Below, piece by piece: positions 1-10,088 of a DNA stretch of 64,000 nucleotides (position 1 is the stretch's first letter; every line of letters starts with the position of its first letter). The stretch covers positions 2,480,001-2,544,000 of the forward strand of contig OZ345372.1 in NCBI GenBank assembly GCA_977006965.1, in the 5' to 3' direction. The position numbers and the translations under genes were made by a program. The stretch is from Phymatolithon calcareum. Lineage: Eukaryota > Rhodophyta > Florideophyceae > Hapalidiales. A model generated the notes under the pieces. The model saw only the letters and a program-made list of their open reading frames with translations, made no database searches and had not been told where the DNA came from.

Positions 1-2842
1 TAAACGTCCGCTAAGCTGAGAAGAAAGGGGAGAAAAGAGACTGCAGTGATAGAGCCTATTTTTCGAATTACACTTCCTCGTGGCAAGAGTTGAGTTCGGC
101 GCTGAGAGCGCTTTCTGGAAGTCTACCAGGCCGAAGAAGTATTTCCCGGGCCCTTCTTCTTCCAAAGCAGGGATGCTGGTGGCCGAATACCTCCGGTTGA
201 TTTCATTCAGAGTGCAATCAAGTGAATTAGGCGGCATGTACTCTGCAGAGGACCGCTGATCACCTCGGTCAAGATTACGTCGATCCCACGAATGACCACA
301 GAAAGCACACTGTGTCAAAGAGAGTTTGAAGGCGAGATGGCCCACGAAATAGCAGTTCTGTGCTGTCTTGTGGCCGCGTATGCCGGTATAAGGCGCATTA
401 CATGTGTGGATTCATACTTGGTGAGTGCTGACTCTGCAGAGATTCAACAAGTGCGTCTATAGTTCATAGGGGCCATCTAAGTTTGTTAGCTGGCTTTTAT
501 TCTCTGGTGACCATGCAGAGTGTCAGCAGCACATGACGCAGTGAAGGTTTTGTGAATTGCCGGGAGAGCAAATCATCGATAGCATTTGACACGCGCATTA
601 CTTGTCGACGTTCAGTCGCGCCAGAGCGTACATTTGCATTCGAGAGCAGTGTTGGACGCCACGTTACGCCTAAGAAAAGTAAAAGGATGATTGTAGAGGT
701 CATGATGACTACTTTTGTTGTGCAAAACAACTACAGAGTTTGAAAATGCAAGACCTCGACCATTGTGTTCTCACAATTTAATACGCTTGATAGTGCCACA
801 ATATACATTTGAGACATTTCTACTATTAGGAACTGCTTCAGTAAGCATGCTGCAAACATCTATGAGCTTGGCGCTGTTGATGCGCTTGATAGCGAGTAAC
901 TTTCACGAGCAAAAAAATAAATGAATCTCTTCCCTCAATTGAGGGAATGAATAATTTATTTTTTTGACAACGAAAGCTACTCATTACTAAGCTCATCAAA
1001 CGCATCAAGCTCATGGATGTACTCAGCATGCTGAGCAAAACAGTTTCTATCAGTTAAGTGCCAAATGTGTTGATTGCGGCGCCAGCAAGTCTATTACATG
1101 TTGATAACACGAGGTTTAATTCCAAGGTTTGTCAGAGTCTGCAGTTGTTTTGAACAGCTAAAGTAGTCATCATGCCACTTGTGGCTTACTTTTCCATCTT
1201 TGGGGCAGTGAGTGGGCTTCAATTCCGCTCTTGGAGAAAATGTACCTTTTGGAGAACTGAACATCGATGAATATTGCGCGAGGAAAAATGAATCCAGGAG
1301 TACAAGGCACCTTGTACCAGAGTATGGGGTCACAAGACGCCGCATTAAAATATAATATGGGCAGTTTCATCTTCTAAATCGTTTTGCTTCTTGCCCTCTG
1401 CCGTGGTCTCCAGTTCAATATGCAGTATTATCTCACGTTTTCCTTAGGCTGAATTCTGTAACTCGCAAACATTCTCCGGTTTACGGCGGATGGCGATGTA
1501 CTGAATGAGGCCATTTTCAATCCAATGGCCTCCGTTTGCCATATCAAAGAGATATGAACTTGTCAGAGCAAATGATGTCTAACAGAGACACGATGGTTTT
1601 TTCGTGATCATTAATAGCATCGACAAAATCCTGAACGAGCGCCACCGGTACTGTACGGACGACATAATGCCTTGTTCACTTGGTTGCACGGTGAATGTGG
1701 CGCACCGGACGTACTCGGAGAACATGGCTCTGGTCATCCCACTGTTTGAAAATGAAGGAGCGAGGATATACTTATTACCCATTGTAGACTTACTTAAATC
1801 TCTTTGAGCCCAACTCATGAGGATTATTGTTCCAAAATCTTAGCCTCCATTCTTCCTATTTGTTTCAGCTTAGCGGATGCCAAAGCAAAAATTGTTCTCA
1901 GGTGCACTCAGCGAAACATCGTCATGAAGGAATCCTATGGCGTGTGGAAACCGATGTCACCGTTCTCGGATATAACATCTACGTTGATAGTGCGAACTTT
2001 TCAGAACTGACGGGGAATCACTCCCCCAATTGAACATTGAACTTGGCGCTCGAACCATGGCACTTCATTAGAAAAAATACTCTGCTCACGGTCTGGTGCA
2101 GTGACATCAAGCTCCTTTTGCGATTGTTGGTCCCAAGAACCATGAGAGCCCGGAAGAGGGCTTTAAGAGTTTCTGTTGATTGTATATTAGGTTTTGTTTC
2201 CTTTTTTCGAGAGTGTGGTTGATACTGAGCGGGGAACTCGGCGTTTGGCGAAGAAGATTGGCAATCGCGAGTACTGTAAGCCGGCGTTCGAGGTACAGAA
2301 TTTTGCCTGCTGGAACTTGTTCCAGCCATTCAGGAGGAACCAGCGCGTTCCTTAGACTTCCCTGCCTTGACGTTAACAATGTTGATAGTCTTAATCTTAG
2401 TCTTCTCTATTAGTTTCCGAACAGGGACCAATTTCACGTGAAGTGACGTGCTCGAGGAGTCCTTAATTTCATCAACGCGCACTTCTTGAAACGTGCCGCT
2501 CACCGTTTTTGACTAGAAAAACGCGCCGTATAGTCGGCAGCACTCTGCGGGACTTATTACTGATGTTTCTTTGGAGTGTATGGCTGCACCGACCACTCGG
2601 CGCGGTTCTTTTTCTCGAGTCATGGCTGATGTGTTTTTTCTGAGTAACCAGCAGATTTTCGTTCCTACAGGCGAAAGACACGATTTTAAGGTTGCAAAAG
2701 GGGTACTCCCCACCAAGAATAGAAGGTCTCCTTTCCAAATCTGGTGCTAAAAAACTGTTCCGCACTCTTTTTACAAAGTTTTTTGAGCTTATAAATCCAG
2801 CCTCAATTGAGTGTGTTCGTCACGTAGACACTACTGAGACAA
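1..2842. other. Intergenic, nothing recognised
   Basis: Open frames here are all short (about 100 codons or less), overlap on both strands and match no family I know. No terminal inverted repeats, tRNA or transposase motif was seen. It is probably decayed repeat DNA. Confidence 0.5.
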
Positions 2843-3382
2843 AAGAAGCGCCTCGATGAGGCAGACGAGTATTCTGGGAGAGATGAAGATATTAAGGAGG
2901 AAACAAAGGACATAGAGTGTCTCAAGAAATGAGAAGATCTGCAGCAAGCTCTCGATAAAGTGCAGGAGGGCTCAGTCTAAAAGAAAGGGCGACGAAAAGA
3001 AATAATTGAGTTATGGGCAAAGGAAGAAGAGGGGCACCAGGTCTGACCAAGTCTATTGAGATGGGTTTCCAGACTTTTAGAATTGTCGCAGAACACCAAC
3101 TGATTCTACCAATCTACAGGTGGTTCTCCACGTAAGAGAAAGGTCGACACGGTTGCGATGCCTACGGCTGATATTCAACAGACCACATCTTTGGAAAAAT
3201 CAGTACTAGGTTCATACTTTGGTGTCACAGCCGTGATTGAGCTGGACGCGTTCCAACGCATTTTATCTTCATCCAAGATTAGTCCTGAAATTGAATATGA
3301 ATGTAAGCGACTCACTAGAGCACTTGTTGGGAGAGAAATACGAATCAAGGATATACTGAATAGCCAAACTACGTTAGCTTAG
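2843..3382 (+). pseudogene. Broken upstream copy of a tandemly duplicated unknown gene
   Basis: This copy encodes the same charged, coiled-coil-like segment as the unit about 626 bp downstream (KRLDEADEY here against KRLEETEEY there, then EDLQQALDKVQEGSV against EDLRQVLQKAQEGSV). Here it is cut by an in-frame TGA after LKK and a TAA after EGSV. The 3' half (3158-3382) remains open as 74 codons and closely matches the end of the second copy, sharing the block ECKRLT-ALVGRE-RIK. I do not recognise the family. The visible facts are the duplication, the stops in this copy and a hydrophobic segment around VLGSYFGVTAVIEL. Confidence 0.5.
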
Positions 3383-3525
3383 AAAATCGCGCGAAAGCGG
3401 CCCTATTACTCTTGAAGAGAGGCCTTGGAATCTTTTAAAATAAATCAACACGTATCCCCTTATCCAAAAAGCGCCTTGAAGAAACAGAGGAGTACGTTGG
3501 AAGAGATGAGGACGTAAAGGAAGCA

Positions 3526-3957
3526 ATGAAGGATATTGAATATCTCAAGATGTATGAAGACTTGCGACAAGTCCTTCAGAAAGCCCAGGAGGGATCTGTC
3601 ACGAAGAAGAGGAGGAGAGAAGAAACAATTAAGGTATGGGAAAAGGAAGAAGAAGGCAGATCAATGAAGATTCCTATTGAAGGCAAGCTACCAGGGATCC
3701 TTTGCATAGGAGAAAGGACAACACTTTTAAGGTGCTTAAGGTTGACATTCAACCGAGCACCCCTTTGGAGAAAATCAGTATTGGGAGTCTACTGTGGGAT
3801 TACCGCGGTGATCGAACTTGTCGCCTTACAACCTACTCTAGCGTCATCGAAGGTGAGTACAGAAATTGAGTTTGAGTGCAAGAGACTCACAGGAGCTCTT
3901 GTTGGGAGAGAATTACGAATCAAGAACGTGCTGAGTAGCCAGAGGACTTTAACTTAG
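3526..3957 (+). CDS. Hypothetical protein, downstream copy of tandem duplication
   Basis: An ATG-started frame of 143 codons. The frame is open further upstream to about 3469, so the true N-terminus may lie earlier. The N-terminal half is very rich in Lys, Arg and Glu and probably helical (MKDIEYLKMYEDLRQ, then KKRRREE). The C-terminal half carries a hydrophobic stretch (VLGVYCGITAVIELVAL) and the conserved block ECKRLTGALVGRELRIK, shared with the broken copy at 2843-3382. That the block is retained in both copies suggests it was once coding. No family is recognised, and it could belong to a decayed mobile element. Confidence 0.35.
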   Translation: MKDIEYLKMYEDLRQVLQKAQEGSVTKKRRREETIKVWEKEEEGRSMKIPIEGKLPGILCIGERTTLLRCLRLTFNRAPLWRKSVLGVYCGITAVIELVALQPTLASSKVSTEIEFECKRLTGALVGRELRIKNVLSSQRTLT

Positions 3958-4139
3958 AGAATATCGCAAGAGCTACCCCCGTTACTCCAAGATGAGGCTC
4001 TGGGAGCTCTCAAAATAAAATCATAAATATCCCCCTTATGCATGCGCTGACTGTTTTCCTTCTCGACGCCCCTCAGGGGATCAGAGGTGGGTTTTCATAG
4101 ACCACCGGACTGTGGAACACCCACTACGAATACTTTCCT

Positions 4140-5199
4140 AGGACGGAATCAATCCAAATTTTCTTAGCACTCGAAAAGTTGCCCAAGCGTCAGCAGATGT
4201 GTTGGGAACTTTTAAATAAAAATCTAACTTCTTCTTCTTCTTGGCACTCGAAAAGCTTCCCCAAGCGTCTGCATATGTGTTGAAAACTTTTAAATAAAAA
4301 TCTAATTTCCTCTTCTTATTATCCATGCGCTGTTTTCCGGCTCGAATATGCATATAAAATAGTTTGTTCCTTCCTCTGAGTAATGAGCTCTTCCAATTTC
4401 GACTCGATTGCTTGGATCGCGCACACTCAAGCCCTGCTCGTCCCTTCGAATATGCTGCGTTTAAGAGACTCCTCCCCTTCCCAGGGGTCTTTAGATTTCG
4501 GCTCGAGAACTTGCATCAAGCACGCGCGTGCGGTATGCCCAGGGATCTTCCCAATTCAATTTTATTGCAATGAATTGCAATTTTCTAAGAGGTGTAGCTA
4601 CTGCAATCCTAGTTGGGGCATAGTTTCCAATTATATTGCAAATTCGAGCTGTGTCGTTTACTTTTAGCTGGCACTCTCCCTTCGATTGCACTTTTCGAAA
4701 TCCTATTTTCCAAGGCTACTTGTTTGTAAACTGCATTCTCCCCGATGGGGCTCGCAAGACAGTGCTTTATTGCTGAACTATCTTCTATTTAGAATACGGT
4801 AGGACGATATTCTGCTAGTTAATTAAGAGAGCACTCCTTCTTCTCTGCTTGCCGCTCGAGTTACGATTCGATTCCACCCTGAGCAAACGCGGAGGTTCCA
4901 CGATCCGCGAGTCCACGTGGACGGCCAGAACATATCAAGGTTGCACCACTCGACAAACCGAGGTCCGTTTTCGGTAGCTCGCGATACACACATCACTTTT
5001 CGGTTTCCTTGGAGCCTCAAAAGCAGCGCGTGCTAGTGAGAGATCTGTACGTAATCGCAGTCGAATGAGCCCTATTCTTTTCCTCCAGATTAATAATAAG
5101 AAGACGAGGAAATGTTGATTTTATTTAAAAGATACCAACGCATCTGCTGACGCTTGGGCAACTTCTTCAGTGCCTAGAAAATTTGGCTTGATTCTGTCC
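4140..5199. mobile_element. ~1.06 kb element bounded by ~90-bp inverted repeats
   Basis: The left arm (4140-4230) and right arm (5110-5199) are inverted copies of each other at roughly 85% identity by eye; the shared core includes GTTGCCCAAGCGTCAGCAGA. A second, shorter direct copy of the left arm lies at 4241-4318. No transposase is encoded inside, and no clear target-site duplication was seen. A foldback or MITE-type non-autonomous element is the likeliest reading. Confidence 0.55.
4731..4905 (+). repeat. Dispersed repeat, copy 1
   Basis: This stretch is repeated in direct orientation at 9907-10088. Shared landmarks in order are TGGGGCTCGCAAG, AGCACTCCTTCTTCTCTGC, CCGCTCGA and GAGCAAACGCGG followed by GGTTCCACGATCC. 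It lies inside the inverted-repeat element at 4140-5199. Confidence 0.7.
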
Positions 5200-6057
5200 T
5201 GCGCAACTTACATATGCCAAAGCACTTTACAACAGTTTACTGTTGGTTGCTGTCAGAGGGACCTTCTAGAGAATTTATCAAAATCGCGGCATAGAGCCAG
5301 TCCAAAATGTCCTGACTACCAGTCATTATTTTGTGGACTGATTACGAGGACGAGGCAAAGGTTGCACTGGCTGATTCTGCGTGAAGCCTCGATTTGCGAA
5401 CTCTCGCTTATGATGCTTTCAGACACTTTTGAGCTGAAACTTGAAAAATCACGAAAAGTTTGGTTGAAAAGCAATTCCTCTTCCGAAAACTAGAAATTGT
5501 TATTAGAAAAATGTGCCGTAGATGCATAAACCATCCATTGTGACCTATGCCGCGTCCTCATTACCAGTCAAAATATTTATGACTGAAGCGGCCGACTTTT
5601 CCAGACTGGTGATACGGACGCAAAAGTCGCAAACTCAAGGTCCTCTGTCCGCCCTGTGGCCTCTGACGGGGGGGGGGGGGGGCGGAACTTGTAATTTTAT
5701 TTTAGAGCCTTCAGCGCCAGCGCTTACTGTCACCAAAGAAGACGGTGTCGCACTTTCATCTCATCCGTCATTACTTGTTCTTACTCTAAGAACTTGTCAA
5801 TTGCCTGTATTGCTTCTTCCTTTGTTTTCTCGCTCATTTTTGGTTGCGTTAGATTTTGTTGCATTGTCTCGAAGCTATTTTCCGCAGTCACGGCGAAAAG
5901 TTCAGGATATGAGGACGGATTCGAGGTGGAAAGCGCCCGAAAAAACATTGCATTTCTAGAAGTCGGTGCTTTCGCGATTTGATGAACAAGTTGGGTTGAC
6001 TCTCTCATTCATCTCTACTGTGATTTTCCGCTTTAAGCCATCGTCTGCCTCGCTCTA
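5200..6057. other. Intergenic with a 15-G homopolymer
   Basis: No gene is recognised. A run of 15 G occupies 5668-5682, which is prone to length variation and sequencing error. The open frames on both strands across 5522-6008 are uninterpretable and the plus frame runs through the G tract. Confidence 0.5.
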
Positions 6058-6176
6058 CGGGGGGGTGCGGGAAAAGGGTTTTTTCGCACCGATGAACCAA
6101 GTCGTGAGCCTTATGACAATAACCTGAGCTTTTAATTAACACGATCTGTCGCCAATTGCCCACTACAGTAGTTTCT

Positions 6177-7063
6177 CTACAATTCTACATGGAACAATTC
6201 ATCTGATTCTTCAATTTGAAGATGGACTAAATTTGCCACTGCGTGAAAACAAAGAGAATGTAGGCTGAGTTTGTGCCGGAATCGAGTTTCCAAAACGCGA
6301 AAATTCTTAAGGCGTTCGTTGACGGTTTCATGCCTCGCTCTGGCTAGCGAGTGCAGTTTTGCATTCACACTTGGGTCGCCTGGTTTTATACACCGTACAT
6401 CAGTATACCCCAGGTCGGCAATAACGTACTCACCAGCATCAAGTGCTGACTTCATACCCGCTCTAAAAATCTTGACGTCCGGAAACTCGCCCGGGGCAAA
6501 TGGACCATGCACCCATACCAGTTTTCCCCCATCCAGCGATAGCCCTACTTCATAGCGAAGTCCAGGACCTTTATATTTGTGCGAATACCATCGGGAGCTG
6601 AACGGTGTCGGTTCCTCAATGCGAAAGTCGGTGCCGTCAACACTGACATAGCAAGCTGCAATTGCTTTCCCCTGTAGCCTCGACCTCCAACTAATCTACA
6701 AACGGTCAGAAAAAGAAAAGAAATTCAAATAGCGATAGGTTGACTTACAATATCCAGACTTGCCAAACGGCAAACAATAATCCAGACCCACTTGCGCAAT
6801 GTTTTTTCGTCAGCACCAGCCAAAGCAGCATGCACGTGCTCAGTAGAATAGAGCTTGAGAAACATGCACGCCCACAGCAAGTGCTCTGGTTTTGATCCTC
6901 TCGGTAGAAACCCACTCAAAAGCAGCCAGACTTGACAACAAACTGTAGGTGTCACACCGAAAAATGCCCGAAAGCGTCGATTTTGGACACTTGTGCAACC
7001 CAATTGCGACCGACGCATGATTCTGCTCCCAATCAAAAAGAAGAGACTTGGAGAAACCACCAT
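6177..7063 (-). CDS. DDE transposase (PIF/Harbinger-like), two exons
   Basis: Exon 1 is 7063-6749 and exon 2 is 6695-6177, separated by a 53-nt intron (GTAAGT donor at 6748, TGTAG acceptor at 6696). The splice restores one frame of 277 residues from an ATG at 7063. Exon 1 holds the helical N-terminal region (RRFRAFFGVTPTVCCQVW, then GSKPEHLLWACMFLKLY). Exon 2 holds the catalytic core: VDGTD near residue 125, VIADLGYTD near 199, and HETVNERLKNF near 228-232, which supplies the acidic third residue. The linking segment YKGPGLRYEVGLSLDGGKLV resembles DDE_Tnp_4-type endonucleases. The enzyme should cut and paste the element whose ends lie at 6061 and 9792. No stop or frameshift is visible. Confidence 0.8.
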
Positions 7064-7705
7064 TGTAGTGTGAACGGAAAGCTAAGAAAAGCAATGTATG
7101 GACTTCTTATATTAACATTGGCCTTGACCGTTGGAAGAGATCATACGCCTTGAGAGTGGGCTCACAGGAAAATTATGCCACGTTTCAGTATTATTTTTAG
7201 ACTATGTTTGTTGCCAATGGTACCACTTGCTTCGTGTAATTGTTCATCGAGCTAGCGTAGAACAGTTCATATACATCTACGTTAGCATGGTTAACATTTT
7301 ATCATTTTAGTAACGTAATACAAGTTCCCTGATAGTAGATCCTGGGAGCGTTAGCGAAAAACTAGATCTTGAGTACGTGTCTAGATTGGGATGCTTATGA
7401 TCCTTGAGAAATTATGAACAGCATTTTCGTGGTTTCATTATTAAATACACAAATATTGTAGCGAAAGTTTGAACGTGTTTTGTAGAGAGAAAAACCTAAT
7501 TATACGAAACAATTCGGTATTTTTTTAAAAAACCAGCCCAGCGAAGAGCCAGAAGGAAGTGAATCGAAGCATTGTACATAACGTAGAGAGATAATGTAAA
7601 CTTTTCCCACAATCCTGACTTGCAACCAGGCAATGTCAAAATTGTAGGGTTAAGTACAGTCTGTCGGTGACTGACAGCTAAACTGACCACGAACAATGGC
7701 TACAG

Positions 7706-7753
7706 ACGGCTTAAGCCATGACTTAAGCCTTATTAAGCCATGGCTTAAGCCAG
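7706..7753. repeat. Cluster of inverted TTAAGCC motifs
   Basis: Four copies of the TTAAGCC/GGCTTAA motif occur within about 50 bp in alternating orientation, including GGCTTAAGCC twice. The cluster lies in the spacer between the two divergent transposon genes and could be a binding site for an element-encoded protein, by position only. Confidence 0.45.
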
Positions 7754-8615
7754 TTTAGTGCCAAAATGCCAATAAAGATGACGCTATATCTCACGGATGA
7801 ATTTTGAGCAGATGACATTGTTCACATCACTATAGACGCGCAGACGTATTCTGTACAAGTGCGAGCTTCTCTACCAATTTACTCCATCGCTGGGGTTGTA
7901 GCGATGGTCTAAACATAAAGAGAAATGTAGTTTTTGGGGTTTGAGCCATTTTCGATGCCGATCCAACTCATGGTAACCCGACGTAATGATGCAATACAAC
8001 CACACATCCGAATAAAGAATATTATAAATAAGCGATATGTTAATTAAATGTTCCCGATAACTTCAAGAAAAGCCCATGCAGATGGCATCTGAATAGATAG
8101 GTACTGATTAACTGCTCCACCGCGTCTTCGCATGTATTTAGCCTTAAGCTCAGTGGAAAAGTGCCAGATCGTGTTTAGTTGCGGATGTCAGTGACTTTGT
8201 AATCTCACTGCGACGCACGTAAACTGACTTCGTCGTCGTACAGATCGCAGTCATAAGTAGAAATCTTATTGGCGTATCCAGAGAAAATATTAACACTGCG
8301 AATGTAAACGTGGGGCCCAATCAGCACCGTAATTGGCCCTGACACTTTACAGATCCAGAAATTTCGCGTTATTCTCTCGTCGATGCTGAACACGTCGAGG
8401 TCAAATATGGAGAGCTTCAGACGGAAAAGAATGGAAAGAAATACGTATACATAGCAAGTTTCAAATACGTGGCTTCCTGCCGACATGTGTTCTAGAAATG
8501 TCAATGGGGTACTAGTTTACATTAGCTGAGTACTACTTATAGCTTGCAACTCTCTCGATCAGCTCATCTACCCCTTAGACACCCCTCGTACTGCACTGCA
8601 AATTCCAATCGTAAA

Positions 8616-9589
8616 ATGGCACCTTTCCCGGCTGAAAAGCTCGCACTGCTCGAGCGCCTGATCGCAAATGGAGATTTTGAAGGCGTTGGTGCCGCCACTG
8701 CCAAGAGGCGCTGGCCTAGTGACTTTGGATCTATTCCAACTAAGACACTGAACAACAAAATTCGTTATGTGCGGCAAAAAATTGGAACAGGAAGGTCAAA
8801 ACAAGGTAAGTTTGGACTGATGTTACTGTGCTGTTCTCAAATCAGATCTAACCTGCCAGCTCATAACTTTTGTCAGATTCAGAGCCGTCAGTAGCTCTGA
8901 ACCGCATGGGTGGTCCGTTTCGAGCTGGATCGAGCAAAGAGCCGGTTGACATTGATGAGGGGTCGGACTCTATGGGTGAGATGGAGGAAGGCTCTGACGT
9001 GCAGGAAGGAGGCGACGGAGCGGGTGACCAATCACTGCCTATGACGATGTTTATGCCGAACTATCTATATGGCCCGTGGAGAAATCCCGAGGACGATGAT
9101 AACGCATGGTGTTCAGTAATTATCTGGCTGGCATCTGGAGTGGGGAGCGATGACGAGTTCAAACTCGCTGTAAGCGACTGTGGTATGTTTCTGGAATTTA
9201 GCCTCTACTGGCCGAAGTGTTTCTTAAACACAGTCGATGTGCATGAAATGTGGCTCAACGGCGTTGGCGGCACTCCACGACTCGAGTCATATCATCCTAT
9301 GATTAAGTGCTTCCGCAAGTTCATTAATTCCATGCAAGGTCTCACTGGAGAGAAAGTCTACCAAACTGCTCGCATTCCGTTGCGCTTCCAAGTCGAATCG
9401 CGCTTTGAAGTGTACCCTCAGCAATGGGCTAATGGGCTGCAGATGCTGTATGTGATGATGCGCGCCCCGGCGCGAAACATAAAGCGTGCGAGCACGCGCA
9501 TCAAGTTTGTTCAGCTGACTGCGAGCGAGCCGTCAGACTGCAAAGTCGCCGCAACCGCCTCAACTTCTGAGGTGACAGTCAGCAAGTAG
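8616..9589 (+). CDS. Accessory protein of Harbinger-like element, two exons
   Basis: Exon 1 is 8616-8805 and exon 2 is 8877-9589, with a 71-nt intron (GTAAGT donor at 8806, TTTGTCAG acceptor ending 8876). The join keeps the frame and gives 300 residues from ATGGCACC. The first ~60 residues form a helical, basic domain (FPAEKLALLERLI, then KTLNNKIRYVRQKIG) of the kind expected for a Myb/SANT-like DNA-binding domain, though I cannot identify it more exactly. An acidic Gly/Asp/Glu linker follows (about residues 70-110), then a folded-looking region rich in Trp and Tyr. Harbinger elements usually carry such a second protein, needed for nuclear import and DNA binding of the transposase. An in-frame ATG also exists at 8544. 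Confidence 0.6.
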
Positions 9590-9906
9590 ACTTCGTGCTG
9601 CATCAATTGTGATGTCCCTCCAATGTTCTCTTGCCCCGCAGTGATAATATAAACTGATTCAGTGATCGCCGCAGTCCAAATGCCCACGTTGAAGACCTAG
9701 TAAGAACAGCAGAGTTTTGTTATTTGCGTGTTAAAATTAGTAAGGCCGTATTTTTCTCCAATTTGTCGAATATATCTATTTCCCGCACCCCCCGGTTGGC
9801 AAAGTCGTAGCTTCTCTTCCTTTGGGGCTATCTCTCCGCATGCCGCCTGGTCGGCCTGCACACATGCGCCTTTGAGCAGTATAGACAACGTGATGTAGTC
9901 CATGCA

Positions 9907-10088
9907 GCTGTAAACTGCTTTCTCCCCAATGGGGCTCGCAAGGCAGAGATTTATTTCTGAATTATTTTCTACTTAGATTACGGCACGGCGTTGTTTCTGT
10001 TTGGTAATTAGGAAAGCACTCCTTCTTCTCTGCCGACCGCTCGAAATACAATTCGATTTCACCCAGAGCAAACGCGGTGGTTCCACGA
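9907..10088 (+). repeat. Dispersed repeat, copy 2
   Basis: Direct-orientation copy of the repeat at 4731-4905. It begins near CTGTAAACTGCTTTCTCCCC and ends near GGTTCCACGATCC. It lies just outside the right end of the Harbinger-like element. Confidence 0.7.

Larger units (their letters stand above)
6061..9792. mobile_element. PIF/Harbinger-like DNA transposon, apparently complete
   Basis: The terminal inverted repeats begin GGGGGTGCGGGAAA on both sides (6061-6074, and inverted at 9779-9792). They are flanked by CGG at 6058-6060 and 9793-9795, fitting the 3-bp target-site duplication of this superfamily. Inside are a DDE transposase on the minus strand (6177-7063) and a second two-exon gene on the plus strand (8616-9589), transcribed away from each other. 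This is the two-gene plan known for Harbinger elements. Both genes read open after splicing, so the element may be recently active. The 1.55 kb between the genes has no other recognisable gene. Confidence 0.75.
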
